A stretch of 64,000 nucleotides of DNA from contig JAQWNC010000005.1 in the NCBI GenBank assembly GCA_029246505.1, forward strand, positions 62,001-126,000, written 5' to 3'. This document shows positions 20,043 through 29,601 of this stretch, one piece after another; the first letter of the stretch is position 1, and every line of letters starts with the position of its first letter. Both the position numbers and the translations under genes were made by a program. The notes beneath the pieces were generated by a model. It made no database searches. It saw only the letters and a list, made by a program, of their open reading frames with translations, and was not told the DNA's origin. The stretch comes from Arenicellaceae bacterium (GTDB lineage: Bacteria; Pseudomonadota; Gammaproteobacteria; Arenicellales; Arenicellaceae).

Positions 20043-21065
20043 TTAAAAAATGGTGCAATCCAATTCTATAAACTCGGCGCTTAATGCGACATAAAGTCGC
20101 TCACTATAAGCTTGTTCGGTAAAAGTAGTTGGGTCGTTAATTTCTATGCGGTAAGCGAGTTCGGTTTGATCTTCGCTTAACACAAAGTATTCGGTTACTT
20201 TCACGTTTTCGCTTTGCCTCGCACCTGCTTGATTAACGTACGGGTAATTGATTCTACTGGTCTCAACAACCAATGTGTTTCCTTCCCAGCGACCGACGGA
20301 ATAACCAAGTGGACTTGCTACTTGCATTGCGGCCGCTGCGGGGCTTGCGCCTACGTGTATGGTTCTATCGGTTCCAAAATATTCTGTCACCAAGTTTACC
20401 GTATCACCGTGATCCGAAATTATGAATGACAATGGTTGATACATCGGTGTAGGCATGCCGGGTGCCTCACAGCGTGCTACCGGGGCTGTAACTGGGTCCC
20501 AGACGCTCATCTCAGCACGTGCCTCTTCTGTGTACGGAAAATGTCGTTTTGTGCCTACGGCTCTACCTGCGATGCTCCAAACTCTAAATATTCCCTTGTC
20601 CTCACTGGCTGCATCTACTAATTGACTCAAATCGACATCTGAATGAGCCGCACCGCCAACGTGGTCTTGTGACCAGCGTGGCTTGATGGTCGCTGTTAGC
20701 ACTGCCTCTTTACCATTTTCGAATAATGCATTACTACCGAGAATATAGCGTGGACGGCGTTCCGATATGTTTCCCGCGATGGTAATACGCTCACCAACCA
20801 CGAAGTGTTCTCGCTTTACTCCCATACGGCCGAATAGGTTTGGGCTCCCGTAGGTTTCAACTCGCCAAGTTTCCTCGGTACTGTCCAGGTTTGTAATTTT
20901 TATGTCCAGCCCAGCGTGTGGATTCTTCCAATGAACCCTCATAAGTTCACCTTCGATTTCGGAAACTTCTTTAGAAAATTCAGAACGCGAATGATGTGCA
21001 CTGGTAATTGGGAGTAAAAATATTAGCGATGTGAATATCGCTAATAATAATTGTTTAGCTGACAT
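20043..21065 (-). CDS. Exported two-domain DUF6152 protein (copy A)
   Basis: 340 residues. Signal peptide 1-23 ends ITSA directly before HHSRSEFS, so the mature protein should begin with His-His. The DUF6152 domain follows (about 24-130): IEGELMRVHWKNPHAGLDI, WRVETYGSPN and VGERITIAGN, probably a small OB-like barrel. A second domain (about 160-340) has CEAPGMPTPMYQ, RTIHVGA, and GYSVGRWEGNTLVVETS; the usual GHSIG is GYSVG here. It ends ELDCTIF with a lone cysteine. A good ribosome site (GGGAG) fixes the start. Most like copy B. Function unknown. Confidence 0.88.
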   Translation of the reverse strand: MSAKQLLLAIFTSLIFLLPITSAHHSRSEFSKEVSEIEGELMRVHWKNPHAGLDIKITNLDSTEETWRVETYGSPNLFGRMGVKREHFVVGERITIAGNISERRPRYILGSNALFENGKEAVLTATIKPRWSQDHVGGAAHSDVDLSQLVDAASEDKGIFRVWSIAGRAVGTKRHFPYTEEARAEMSVWDPVTAPVARCEAPGMPTPMYQPLSFIISDHGDTVNLVTEYFGTDRTIHVGASPAAAAMQVASPLGYSVGRWEGNTLVVETSRINYPYVNQAGARQSENVKVTEYFVLSEDQTELAYRIEINDPTTFTEQAYSERLYVALSAEFIELDCTIF

Positions 21066-21476
21066 TTCTTACTCCCTTGATTAGATAATGTAGATTTTTC
21101 AGATTATATACCTTGATAATCAAAAACGAGAATCCTGTAAGTAATGTTACATTTTTAGGAAGACGTTAAATTTTAAGTTTAAACGCCAAACCCTCCGGTC
21201 TGGGCCAATGCATTCGAGCTGTATTTAGAACTGATAATAATATTTATTGAGTGCTAACTGAATTCTTGAATTAAGGATCATAGGAATTGGGACCGAAATC
21301 TTGGAATGACCACCCGAAAACAGTTGTAAAGAATGCCTTAGTTGCTGGTAAGTTGGCCGTGGGTCATTCAACGTAATTAATCTTTTCATGTTCATTCATA
21401 AATGTTTGCCAGAATAAATATTCAGTAAATAACCAGCGAGTATAACCCTGTGTTTCCGTCGCTTAGCGCAGTGATT
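21066..21476. other. Spacer between DUF6152 copy A and the cupin gene
   Basis: 411 bases without a credible gene. It contains the dyad TGTAA-GTAATG-TTACA at 21136-21151, about 70 bases upstream of copy A, a good position for an operator. Confidence 0.5.
21136..21151. promoter_or_regulatory. TGTAA-N6-TTACA dyad upstream of DUF6152 copy A
   Basis: Perfect 5+5 inverted repeat about 70 bases before the start codon. Similar half-sites occur in other intergenic gaps of the window (48002-48021, 39117-39123, 59957-59963). Regulator unknown; chance occurrence is possible in AT-rich DNA. Confidence 0.3.
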
Positions 21477-21788
21477 TTAAGCATTAAACCAAAACTCAAT
21501 TTCTGATGTATCTACCTCAAAGCGTGCAGCATGCTCTTGTTCAGGTTCAAGATAGTACCAATCCCCGGGACCGTAACGAGACTCCTTTCCGGACGAGAAC
21601 ATTATAAGCTCTCCGACGGTGATCACTCCGCAATTCTCGGTGGGGTGGGTGTGTGGTTCTATTTCTGTACCTGCCGGGTAGGAGGCGAACAGGACCTTAC
21701 AGCCATCTGCCAGAAGTTGATGTGCATCAAAGGGCCCCTCAAACGGAGGCAGTGCTGAAATCAGTTTGGGAAACGGTTTTTGGTTCAT
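21477..21788 (-). CDS. Small cytoplasmic cupin
   Basis: 103 residues, one cupin barrel without a signal peptide. Motif 1 is PAGTEIEPHTHPTENCGVITVGE, with the His-x-His and glutamate-type ligands; motif 2 is YGPGDWYYLEPEQEHAARF. Its start overlaps the stop of the upstream DUF6152 gene by one base (TAATG), so the two are translationally coupled and very likely functionally linked. The role is unknown; candidates are metal-dependent isomerase, dioxygenase or ligand sensor. Confidence 0.8.
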   Translation of the reverse strand: MNQKPFPKLISALPPFEGPFDAHQLLADGCKVLFASYPAGTEIEPHTHPTENCGVITVGELIMFSSGKESRYGPGDWYYLEPEQEHAARFEVDTSEIEFWFNA

Positions 21789-22789
21789 TAATCGGCCAGC
21801 ATGCAGTTATATGGCTTGATCTCTTCTCCAGGTATCCATTCATAGCCAGCGCGACCGAGAAATGCTTGGCCTTCATATGTCGTTGGGTCGCTAGAAGTTG
21901 CCTCCCAGGTCATTTGTCGATTGTCTTCATCGAAGGTGATGCGCTCAACCATGGTGAAATCTTCGCTTTTCGGCGTGCCAAATTCGTCAACGTATGGCCA
22001 ACTAATGTTGGAGGTCTCAATAATTAGTGTTAGCCCTTCCCATCTACCGATTGAGGTTCCCATCAACGAGGTCGGTTGCGTGTTTGGATTGAAATTGCTA
22101 TCCATCTGTATAGTCCGGCGACCATCCCATTGCTCAATTTGAATCAGTATCTGTCCTTCACCTTCTTGAAAGGCTATTGGGAAAGGCGTGTCCATAACTA
22201 CGGGCATACCGGGCGCTATACATCGCAGGGCAGGGTCATCGACCACCGGATCCCAGGCTTCTCTGGCAGCCAGAGAAGCCGCTGTAAAGTTACGCACTGG
22301 GTCTTGATCATTGGGCCCGCGATTACGTGTCCATACACGGTATATACCCTGTGGTTCATCGCCGTTGATTTTAGTCTCTGGTCTGTCATTGGGGGAAACC
22401 CGATCTAAAAGCCCCAAGCGGCCTGCGAAACCAGGATCGAGTAAAACTTCCTTGCCGTTCGCATAAGTCATATTAGTTGCCAACATCTCGTTTCGTCCCA
22501 AGCGAGAAAATGCACCCGAAAATGTTACGCGATCACCAACGCTAATAGCCTCATCGAGCCCCAACCGCTGTAGTCGATTTACCGGCGCAGTTTCTATATT
22601 CCAAATCTCGCCGTCTTCTCTTCGAATTTTGAAATTTGCATGTGGGTTGACCCACAATATTTCCACGATCTCACCTTTGATATCACCGACGTTATCATTA
22701 TCGAAAAACGCGCTAAATGAATGATGCGCAGATGCTACGCCAAAAACAAAAGTTGCCAGAGTAAAAATACTTACTTGAATCAGTCTCAC
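21788..22789 (-). CDS. Exported two-domain DUF6152 protein (copy B)
   Basis: 333 residues. Signal peptide 1-21 ends VASA just before HHSFSAFF. First domain: IKGEIVEILWVNPHANFKI, IWNIETAPVNRLQRLGL and VGDRVTFSGAF. Second domain: CIAPGMPVVMDTPF, RRTIQMDS and GTSIGRWEGLTLIIETS, where the common GHSIG is GTSIG; C terminus with YNCMLAD. It shares the CxAPGMP and REAWDPV segments with copy A, so A and B form one subgroup. It lies 50 bases behind the SDR gene and overlaps the cupin gene, giving the order SDR-DUF6152-cupin in one operon. Confidence 0.88.
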   Translation of the reverse strand: MRLIQVSIFTLATFVFGVASAHHSFSAFFDNDNVGDIKGEIVEILWVNPHANFKIRREDGEIWNIETAPVNRLQRLGLDEAISVGDRVTFSGAFSRLGRNEMLATNMTYANGKEVLLDPGFAGRLGLLDRVSPNDRPETKINGDEPQGIYRVWTRNRGPNDQDPVRNFTAASLAAREAWDPVVDDPALRCIAPGMPVVMDTPFPIAFQEGEGQILIQIEQWDGRRTIQMDSNFNPNTQPTSLMGTSIGRWEGLTLIIETSNISWPYVDEFGTPKSEDFTMVERITFDEDNRQMTWEATSSDPTTYEGQAFLGRAGYEWIPGEEIKPYNCMLAD

Positions 22790-22839
22790 TTGCCGTCAAC
22801 CTCTATGTATTTGCTTTATCGTTAAATTGAACAAAAGAG

Positions 22840-23619
22840 TTATAGGATTCCTGGATTAGAACCCCCATCGAGAGAAATGTTTTGTCCAGACATGAAACTG
22901 GCCTGTGAGCTACAGACAAAGGCACAAGTAGCGCCAAATTCTTCGGGTAGCCCGAGACGCTTAGCAGCGATACTATTTACTTGATCTGCTCGCGCCTGTT
23001 CGTACGTGATGCCCTCGGCTTTTGCTCGATCTTCGGCCATGAATATTTGACGATCAGTATCGATCCTCTCAGGCAAAAGGTTGTTTATTGTTACGTTGTT
23101 TTTAGCTACCTGAAGAGAAAGTGCCTTGCATAGTGCGGTTAAACCGCAACGTGCCGCTGTGGACAACCCCATATATTGGAAGGGGTGTTTAACCATCGCC
23201 GAAGTGATATTGACGATGCGGCCGAACTTTTGTTCTTCCATATGGCCGATCACACCCTTTATCATCATAGTCGCAGCGAGCATATTCATCTCGATTGCGT
23301 GGATATAGTCATCATAGCTGCATTCCCGGAAATCACGGGGTGGCGGACCTGAATTATTATTGACCAGAATATCGGGATTAGGGCAGGCTGATAATAGCTT
23401 TGCACGCCCACTCTCTGTCGTCTGATCGGCCTGAACGGCAGTTACCGTAACACTTGTCGCATCACGAATTTCTTGCGCGGCAGCTTCAAGACGGTCTCCA
23501 TCGAGACCGTTGATCGTTACATTTACACCTTCATGAGCCAATGCCAATGCACAAGCTTTTCCGAGGCCCCGGCTAGAACCACATAGCAGGGCATTTTTTC
23601 CGGTGATTCCTAGATTCAT
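22840..23619 (-). CDS. SDR-family oxidoreductase without the usual YxxxK
   Basis: 259 residues, Rossmann fold. The cofactor loop is CGSSRGLGKACALALA, followed by the DILVNNNSGPP motif and GRIVNITSAMV. The segment where classical SDRs carry Tyr-x-x-x-Lys reads QYMGLSTAARCGL: a Tyr is present but the Lys four residues on is missing, as in a known subgroup with SxxxR. Substrate and even redox activity are therefore uncertain. The C terminus FMSGQNISLDGGSNPGIL is standard. AAGG ribosome site. First gene of the operon with DUF6152 copy B and a cupin. Confidence 0.85.
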   Translation of the reverse strand: MNLGITGKNALLCGSSRGLGKACALALAHEGVNVTINGLDGDRLEAAAQEIRDATSVTVTAVQADQTTESGRAKLLSACPNPDILVNNNSGPPPRDFRECSYDDYIHAIEMNMLAATMMIKGVIGHMEEQKFGRIVNITSAMVKHPFQYMGLSTAARCGLTALCKALSLQVAKNNVTINNLLPERIDTDRQIFMAEDRAKAEGITYEQARADQVNSIAAKRLGLPEEFGATCAFVCSSQASFMSGQNISLDGGSNPGIL

Positions 23620-23984
23620 TTCACTAACCTTGGTAATTTTTGTGAATTGTAGTTTTACCGCATCGTACCGATCAAGTTCTTTGCGAACCAGAGGTAATGT
23701 GACATTTCTTAAACTTTGATGGTCTCGCTGATTCTATTGTCTTACGCTTCTTAAGTAACAATTCTTAGCAGAACGCATTTGTCATGTCATATTGTGAGTA
23801 CTGGGTGTGACTACAGACCTCAGTATTTGCCATTTTTATGCCTGTGTCTCAAGTCTTGATGAGAGCCGGATGTCGGGTCTAACAATTGCTAAGTGAATAG
23901 TTTCTAGTTTTGGACGAATTGCCTTAGAATAGCGGCCATTTTGACGCCTCGGTGCTTCAGTTGTATGTTGATAAGTTGGATTAA
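23620..23984. other. Divergent promoter gap, SDR / DUF349
   Basis: 365 bases between two divergent genes; no gene, repeat or clear hairpin seen. It must carry both promoters, but none has strong -35/-10 boxes. Confidence 0.5.
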
Positions 23985-26780
23985 ATGTTAAGCGGTATTT
24001 TCAAACCTGCGTGGCAGAGCGAATCTGTCACAAAACGGGTATTGGCCTTAGAAAAGATGGACGTGCGTGATGTCGCGAACCAGGCTATTTTTGAAAGTCT
24101 AGCGAAAGCCGATGAGGATGTATCTGTTCGGCAAGCTGCCTTAGCAAAGCTAACAACACCCGAAAAAGTTTTTTTAATTGGTCAATCTCACTCTGATCCA
24201 GAAACTCGCGAGTGTGCCGACGCTGTATTTGCTGCGTTAGTCGGCCCCAAGAGTGAGCTATCGGATCGTGAGTTTCGAGACTTCCTGGCAGCACAGCCTA
24301 AAGCCGTATTGCTTGTAGCTCAACACTGTCCCCACTCAGATATACGAAATGAACTTATAGAACCGCTATCTGAGATTGCAAAAGCGGATCTTATCGCTGG
24401 TGTAGAGTACAGCGAAACCCGACAATTAATCGCCCATCAGCTGAATTCTCAAGAGGCGCTAGCACAGGCCCGTAAATTGCTAAAAGGCAAAGATAAGAGT
24501 GCTGAGAAGATAATCAAAACCAAATTGGATGTAATCCATGCTGAGCACCGGCAAGCCCAACAGAATGCGGAAGAAGCACAGCGAATATCTGAAAGCATGG
24601 AGTATTTATTAGCGCATATTCAGGATTGGCAACCAGATTTTGAGGGTCGCTATCAGGCTGCTGTTCAACAGTGGGAGTCCCTAAAATTTGCACCAGCCGG
24701 TAACGCCCTTGAAAAATTTAGCCAGGCGCGATCTAAATTTCAAACTGAATTAACACGACAGCAAGACCTCGCCTCGGCGAATCAAACTCAAAGAGCTCTA
24801 GTGAAGGAGTTAGAGGCTGAGTGTAATGGCTTGGCTCAGTTGTCGTTAGATGAAATGCTAAGTCGAAAACCGGCGCCCGACGAATTACTTGGTAGGGTGG
24901 CCGCAAAATGGGCGGAGGCTTCGGAATTAGGTTTTCCAGATGCCATGCTAATTAGGCAGTGTGTTTGCGCACAAGATGCTTTGGAATGTGTACTGACCTT
25001 ATGTGAATCGCTAAACATTAACAGGAAAGCAGCTGAAAAGGTGGTTGATACAGATGCTGCAGAATTGATTCAAGGCTTAGAAATTTCGATCGGGGTGGTC
25101 AATAAATGGCCGAGACACTATCCACCTTTAACGGTGAAAAAAGAGTTCGAAAATGAACTGACAGAATTAAAGCTGCAGCTTGAGGAATCGGTGAGTAAAT
25201 CACGCGACAAGCTCGATAAATTACATAAAAGAATCAACCGCCTGCTAGGCAGTACAAATCGTGGTGACCTGAATAAGGCAAAACGTGAATTGGTGGCAAT
25301 CACTAAGGCAATATCGAAGTACACCGGAAAAGAAAAGGCTGCTCTTGAGGAACGAGTTAAAAAAGCTAGCGATGCAGTTAGCAAAATGAGGGATTGGAAG
25401 GATTTTGCTACCGAACCTAAGTACATAGAATTTTGTGAATTGATGGAAGCGCTGACTGAGTCAAAAGCTCACGCGGACAAACTGTCGGTTGAAATTAATA
25501 CATTACAAAAGCGATGGAAAGCACTGGGGCACTCCGACAGTGCTGACAAACACTGGGAACGTTTTAAGCTAGCTGCAGATAAAGCTTATGAACCTTGCGC
25601 GGTGTTTTTTGCCAAGCGCCACGAAACCCGACAACAGAATCTGGAAAAACGTGAACCTTATCTTCAGCAAATGCGTGACCTGTTGGAAAATACTTTATGG
25701 GATGAGCAGCCGGACTATAGAGCTGTCGAATCCACCTTGAGAAAAATAATTAGTGACTGGCAAAAGGTTAAAGATGTGGAGCAGCGTGCTGGGCAAAAGC
25801 AATGGAAAAAACTAACCAAGTTCAGGACTGCAATTCACGAAAAACTCGATGTTGTATATGACGGAAATATCGAAGAAAAAAATCAACTTATTGAGCAGTC
25901 GCAGAAACTGCTTGATATGGATGTAACTGAAGATTCGTTGAACAAACTTAAACAATTGCAAACCCGCTGGAAACAGGTTGGTGTTACCCGCCGGAAGGAA
26001 GACCAGGCGGCATGGAAAAGCTTTAAGACAGCTACGGATGAGGTTTACGAGAAAATTCAGGGCGTACGCAAGGCTAAGCGGGCGGACGAAGACGCAAAAC
26101 TGCATGTTTACCGACAAGTTACTCGGCAAATTCATGATCTTGCCAAAACAGCTACTGTCTTGGCTGACGCAGACTCAACGTTTGATCGCCTACAGGCCGA
26201 ATACAAGGAATTAACACCATTACCGAGAGGACTTCCAGAAAAGTTAGTTGACGGTTTGGAGTCAGATTTTCGTCGAGCCAGTACCGCGTATAGCAACGCC
26301 AGAGATCGAGTTAAGGCAGCCGGTAAAACAGCTGCGTTCGAAGCGTTAGTTAAGAAGACTTCGCTTTGTTCTGAGTTGGAAGGTCTAGGTGAAAATGCAT
26401 CCACGGAAGATATACAAAAGATTCAAACTGCTTTGGACCTCATTGAAATAAGCGACAATGGTTTGCGTAAACGATTCGAAAAGCGACTTTCAGCTGCCCT
26501 AAATAATAAGTCAGATGTGGATCGCAGTAAGGCTGAAGAGGTACGACGGATCATGTGTATTGATCTCGAGATTTTACTCGATGCCGACACTCCAAATGAA
26601 GATTCAGAGTTACGGATGATCACTCAATTAGAGAGAATGAAGAAGGGTGGTCTTGGTCAGGCGATGCCTAAAAAGGAAGACGCTTTGAGCAAGATGAAAC
26701 TGGACTGGCTTTGTCTGCCAGGTGCGAAGCCTGAAGTACAGGAAAAACTAAATAAGAGATTTTTTAATCTGATTAAGTAA
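23985..26780 (+). CDS. DUF349-repeat coiled-coil protein
   Basis: 931 residues, mostly helical and highly charged. The N-terminal 150 residues look like HEAT-type helices (SVTKRVLALEKMD, VSVRQAALAKL). The central and C-terminal parts carry several DUF349 units, each a three-helix piece with a central Trp: LQKRWKALGHSDSADKHWERFK, ISDWQKVKDVEQRAGQKQWKK and LQTRWKQVGVTRRKEDQAAWK. No signal or membrane segment; cytoplasmic. The family is widespread in gammaproteobacteria and has no settled function. Single gene. Confidence 0.85.
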   Translation: MLSGIFKPAWQSESVTKRVLALEKMDVRDVANQAIFESLAKADEDVSVRQAALAKLTTPEKVFLIGQSHSDPETRECADAVFAALVGPKSELSDREFRDFLAAQPKAVLLVAQHCPHSDIRNELIEPLSEIAKADLIAGVEYSETRQLIAHQLNSQEALAQARKLLKGKDKSAEKIIKTKLDVIHAEHRQAQQNAEEAQRISESMEYLLAHIQDWQPDFEGRYQAAVQQWESLKFAPAGNALEKFSQARSKFQTELTRQQDLASANQTQRALVKELEAECNGLAQLSLDEMLSRKPAPDELLGRVAAKWAEASELGFPDAMLIRQCVCAQDALECVLTLCESLNINRKAAEKVVDTDAAELIQGLEISIGVVNKWPRHYPPLTVKKEFENELTELKLQLEESVSKSRDKLDKLHKRINRLLGSTNRGDLNKAKRELVAITKAISKYTGKEKAALEERVKKASDAVSKMRDWKDFATEPKYIEFCELMEALTESKAHADKLSVEINTLQKRWKALGHSDSADKHWERFKLAADKAYEPCAVFFAKRHETRQQNLEKREPYLQQMRDLLENTLWDEQPDYRAVESTLRKIISDWQKVKDVEQRAGQKQWKKLTKFRTAIHEKLDVVYDGNIEEKNQLIEQSQKLLDMDVTEDSLNKLKQLQTRWKQVGVTRRKEDQAAWKSFKTATDEVYEKIQGVRKAKRADEDAKLHVYRQVTRQIHDLAKTATVLADADSTFDRLQAEYKELTPLPRGLPEKLVDGLESDFRRASTAYSNARDRVKAAGKTAAFEALVKKTSLCSELEGLGENASTEDIQKIQTALDLIEISDNGLRKRFEKRLSAALNNKSDVDRSKAEEVRRIMCIDLEILLDADTPNEDSELRMITQLERMKKGGLGQAMPKKEDALSKMKLDWLCLPGAKPEVQEKLNKRFFNLIK

Positions 26781-26874
26781 TTAAATGTTTCAATGGTCGT
26801 TAGTGTTGTTGTGTACTATCTAGGCAATCAGATATTTTACTGATAGATAATTAATTCGTATTTTGGGGTATTAA

Positions 26875-27915
26875 ATGCAAACGAACCGTCAGTCCTGGAT
26901 CAAGATTGGAACTACAGCGATAACGCTATTTCTTTTAGCAACCGCGAGTTATGGCCATCACTCACGTTCTAATTTTAACTTTGGTGCCACACTGGAGTTA
27001 GAAGGCACTATTAGTTCATTTGAATTTCGAAACCCACATACCTTCTTATCACTGACCGTAACCGCTGACTCTGGCGAAGTACAGGAGTGGCTGCTTGCAG
27101 GTAACTCTATTGCCAGTTTAAAAAGCGCAGGTTGGGCAGCGGATACATTTTCTGTCGGTGAGCAGGTTAAAGTTGTTGGTAACCCGGATCGAAATGAAAG
27201 AAAGCGCCTTTTATTCTTGGATGTGATTACTAAAATGGACGGTTCTACGTACGCTTCGGGTAAAATTTCACCGGGCGGTCGACCGGCAGTAACTAAGGCC
27301 GGTGCCGTAGGTTCAAATGACTTCACTGGTGTCTGGCAGCCGCCATTTAATCCACGTACTGTGGCCGCGAACTTTCAAGTTGCCCAGCTACCAATAACCG
27401 CAAAAGGCCAGCCTTTTATTGATGCTTATGATGAGGGCGAAGATCCGGCATTGGATTGTGAGGCTGATGCAGCGCCTATGACTGTATTGCCTATTTATCC
27501 AATGCAAATCACTAGATCTGGGGATGAGTTGCACATGCATTATGAGCAGTTTGACGGTCGAAGGGTGGTTTATTTGGGATTAGATGAACACCTAGCAGAT
27601 ACACAAGCTACGCATATGGGGCACTCAATTGGCAGTATCGACGGTAATGTATTAACCGTAGATACGGGGTTCTTCACCGAGGATCGATGGGGCTTGGGCC
27701 GTGGTGCACCCAGTGGATTAGGTAAACACGTTGTTGAGCAATACACACTAGCCGATGATGGAATGACAATGGCTGTGGAGTTTACCTTTGAGGATCCCGA
27801 GTATTTAACCGAGCCGGTTAGTGGGTCTGGATCAATGGCATTTCGCCCCGGGTATGAAATGGAAGAGTGGGATTGCGATACCACAGCAGCCCGTCGGCAT
27901 TTATCACTAGATTAG
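26875..27915 (+). CDS. Exported two-domain DUF6152 protein (copy C)
   Basis: 346 residues. Signal peptide 1-27 ends ASYG directly before HHSRSNFN. Domain 1: LEGTISSFEFRNPHTFLSL, WLLAGNSIASLKSAGW and VGEQVKVVGNPDRNERKRL. Domain 2 begins near DFTGVWQPPFNPR and has CEADAAPMTVLPIYPMQI, RRVVYLGLDEHL, GHSIGSIDGNVLTVDTGFF and FEDPEYLTEPV; the end reads EEWDCDTTAARRHL. Closest in layout to copy I (same HHSRSNF start, same DFTGxW and AARRH-like end). Followed by a strong terminator, so probably monocistronic. Confidence 0.9.
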   Translation: MQTNRQSWIKIGTTAITLFLLATASYGHHSRSNFNFGATLELEGTISSFEFRNPHTFLSLTVTADSGEVQEWLLAGNSIASLKSAGWAADTFSVGEQVKVVGNPDRNERKRLLFLDVITKMDGSTYASGKISPGGRPAVTKAGAVGSNDFTGVWQPPFNPRTVAANFQVAQLPITAKGQPFIDAYDEGEDPALDCEADAAPMTVLPIYPMQITRSGDELHMHYEQFDGRRVVYLGLDEHLADTQATHMGHSIGSIDGNVLTVDTGFFTEDRWGLGRGAPSGLGKHVVEQYTLADDGMTMAVEFTFEDPEYLTEPVSGSGSMAFRPGYEMEEWDCDTTAARRHLSLD

Positions 27916-27935
27916 TTTTGCTACATATATTATTC

Positions 27936-27973
27936 AAAAGCCCGCTATCCTTCGGATAGTGGGCTTTTGTTTG
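27936..27973 (+). terminator. Strong Rho-independent terminator after DUF6152 copy C
   Basis: A 15-base arm beginning AAAAGCCCGC pairs with GGATAGTGGGCTTTT around a three-base loop, ending in a T-run. It also has an A-run on the left, so it can act in both directions. Confidence 0.9.
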
Positions 27974-28070
27974 TCTAGAGCCCTTAAACCTTAAGGATTG
28001 CAAAAGGCTGTCCACGTTTAAACCCGCTGAAGGCTTTATATCTGCAAACTAGTAAAAGATCTGGGTAGGT

Positions 28071-28352
28071 TTAAGCTTCTAAGTCAATTACATCAGATGT
28101 TGGGAAACTACTAAACGGAAAGGGTCGTGTCTCTGAGTTGAACGTAGCAAAGTGTAATATTTGCGTTACGTATTTGCTAATACTGTCTCCTGCGTTCTTA
28201 AGATAACTATTTGGGTTTCCGTTGATAATCAAAAACGCGCACTGACCAACTACTATCGCCAACATGACTGGTTGAGTTAGGTAAAAAATCATCCAAAACA
28301 CTGCGACCATAAACACACGCACCCATTTTGATTGGTATTTATCGTCAGTCAT
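28071..28352 (-). CDS. DUF4389 membrane protein
   Basis: 93 residues with a hydrophobic hairpin (about 11-45): WVRVFMVAVFWMIFYLT and VMLAIVVGQCAFLIINGNPN, then SISKYVTQILHFATFNSE and a PFPFSSFP end. This matches the DUF4389 pattern (conserved Y-x-x-Q-I-x-x-F and PFPF). Inner-membrane protein of unknown function. It lies upstream of, and on the same strand as, nothing obvious; copy D starts further away on the same strand. Confidence 0.75.
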   Translation of the reverse strand: MTDDKYQSKWVRVFMVAVFWMIFYLTQPVMLAIVVGQCAFLIINGNPNSYLKNAGDSISKYVTQILHFATFNSETRPFPFSSFPTSDVIDLEA

Positions 28353-28442
28353 TTTATATCTCTAATAGAGTTTCAATTACCTTATTAAATGAGGACGAAT
28401 TAGCTTATTTAAACCGATCATTACCGGCAGGCTGTCATGACG

Positions 28443-29498
28443 TTATGTTGGCGGCTCCAAAAACCTTTTGGTGCTTTCCGGATCGCAGCCACCTGAATAC
28501 ATTTTTAAATGAGGCGAGTATATGAGGTTTCTGGAGTGTATCATTGGTTCAGATAAATACTCGGGATCTTCCAATATAAATTCCATTGCGATTAGAGTGC
28601 CGTCTTCTACGAGTCGGTACTTCTCGATTACATGTTTTTGGCCACCAGATGGGACGCCCACTTGGTATGGTGAACGATGGTCTTCAAAGTTTCGCGTATC
28701 GACGATCAGCGTATCGCCCTCCCAATGCCCAATTGAGTGGCCAGTGGTAAACCGCTGCCCTGGATCAGGGTGATCTCTACCGTCCATATATATATCGCGG
28801 TGTTCATCGAACCACTCACTTCTAAAGCGGATTACCTCTGCGGCTTCGCTCATATCTATTTCCATCAGATATATCCATGTGGAAACTAGCGCAGCTGGCG
28901 TTGGTCGGCCGACACAAGTTGATTCTGGGTTCTCACTGGATAAAGGATCAAAGCTATCTTTGGCACGTTGGCCTTTCTCGGTAAGCTTAAGAAATGCATT
29001 AAAGAACCCATCGAAGCCTCCTGGGTATTGTCCGAACATAGTTCGATCACCGATCCATATACCGCTTAGGGAGTCTGTTTTAGATTCTGTTGTCTCGATG
29101 TTTTCAGGGCTGGTTACCGGTTCACCGGACGCCATCGTTATCGATTCTAATTTTGCGTATTTTCGTCCACTACGCATTACATGTGATCGAATAAATACCT
29201 GATCTCCAGGTGTCAGCGAGTCTTTGTTCCATCCCGCTCGTCTAGCGAGAACATTTAGGGCACCCATTTCAATTTCCCACTGAACTGGTTCACCACTTTC
29301 TTCAGTTTCGACAATGATGTAAGCATGCGGTTGACGCCAACTAAATCGAATAACTTCTGCTTCAAAAGCGTATATAGAATTCAGATCCATACCAGCATCA
29401 CTATGGTGGGCTTGAGCGCCATTGATGACAAATAGGGCACAAAAGCTTGCGGTTCGAAGGGTTTGTGTCCATATTGATTGGGCAAGTATATTTGGCAA
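28443..29498 (-). CDS. Exported two-domain DUF6152 protein (copy D)
   Basis: 351 residues. Signal peptide 1-30 ends GAQA right before HHSDAGMD. Domain 1: FEAEVIRFSWRQPHAYIIV (Gln replaces Asn in the NPH motif), WEIEMGALNVLARRAGW, PGDQVFIRSHVMRSGRK. Domain 2: LSGIWIGDRTMFGQYPGGFDG, CVGRPTPAALVSTWIYLMEI, RDIYMDGRDHPDPGQRF, GHSIGHWEGDTLIVDTRNF, VPSGGQKHVIEKYRL and FILEDPEYLSEP; end SGGCDPESTKRFL. It groups with copies G and J (shared HHSDAG and DGRxHP). Monocistronic as far as seen. Confidence 0.9.
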   Translation of the reverse strand: MPNILAQSIWTQTLRTASFCALFVINGAQAHHSDAGMDLNSIYAFEAEVIRFSWRQPHAYIIVETEESGEPVQWEIEMGALNVLARRAGWNKDSLTPGDQVFIRSHVMRSGRKYAKLESITMASGEPVTSPENIETTESKTDSLSGIWIGDRTMFGQYPGGFDGFFNAFLKLTEKGQRAKDSFDPLSSENPESTCVGRPTPAALVSTWIYLMEIDMSEAAEVIRFRSEWFDEHRDIYMDGRDHPDPGQRFTTGHSIGHWEGDTLIVDTRNFEDHRSPYQVGVPSGGQKHVIEKYRLVEDGTLIAMEFILEDPEYLSEPMIHSRNLIYSPHLKMYSGGCDPESTKRFLEPPT

Positions 29499-29601
29499 TT
29501 ACAACTCCGCTAATTCGTTAGTGAACAGTGATTCTATAGTATTACATATAGCCATAATCAGAGCTATAACTAGCCGGGGAGTTACAAATACTGCTTTTTA
29601 T

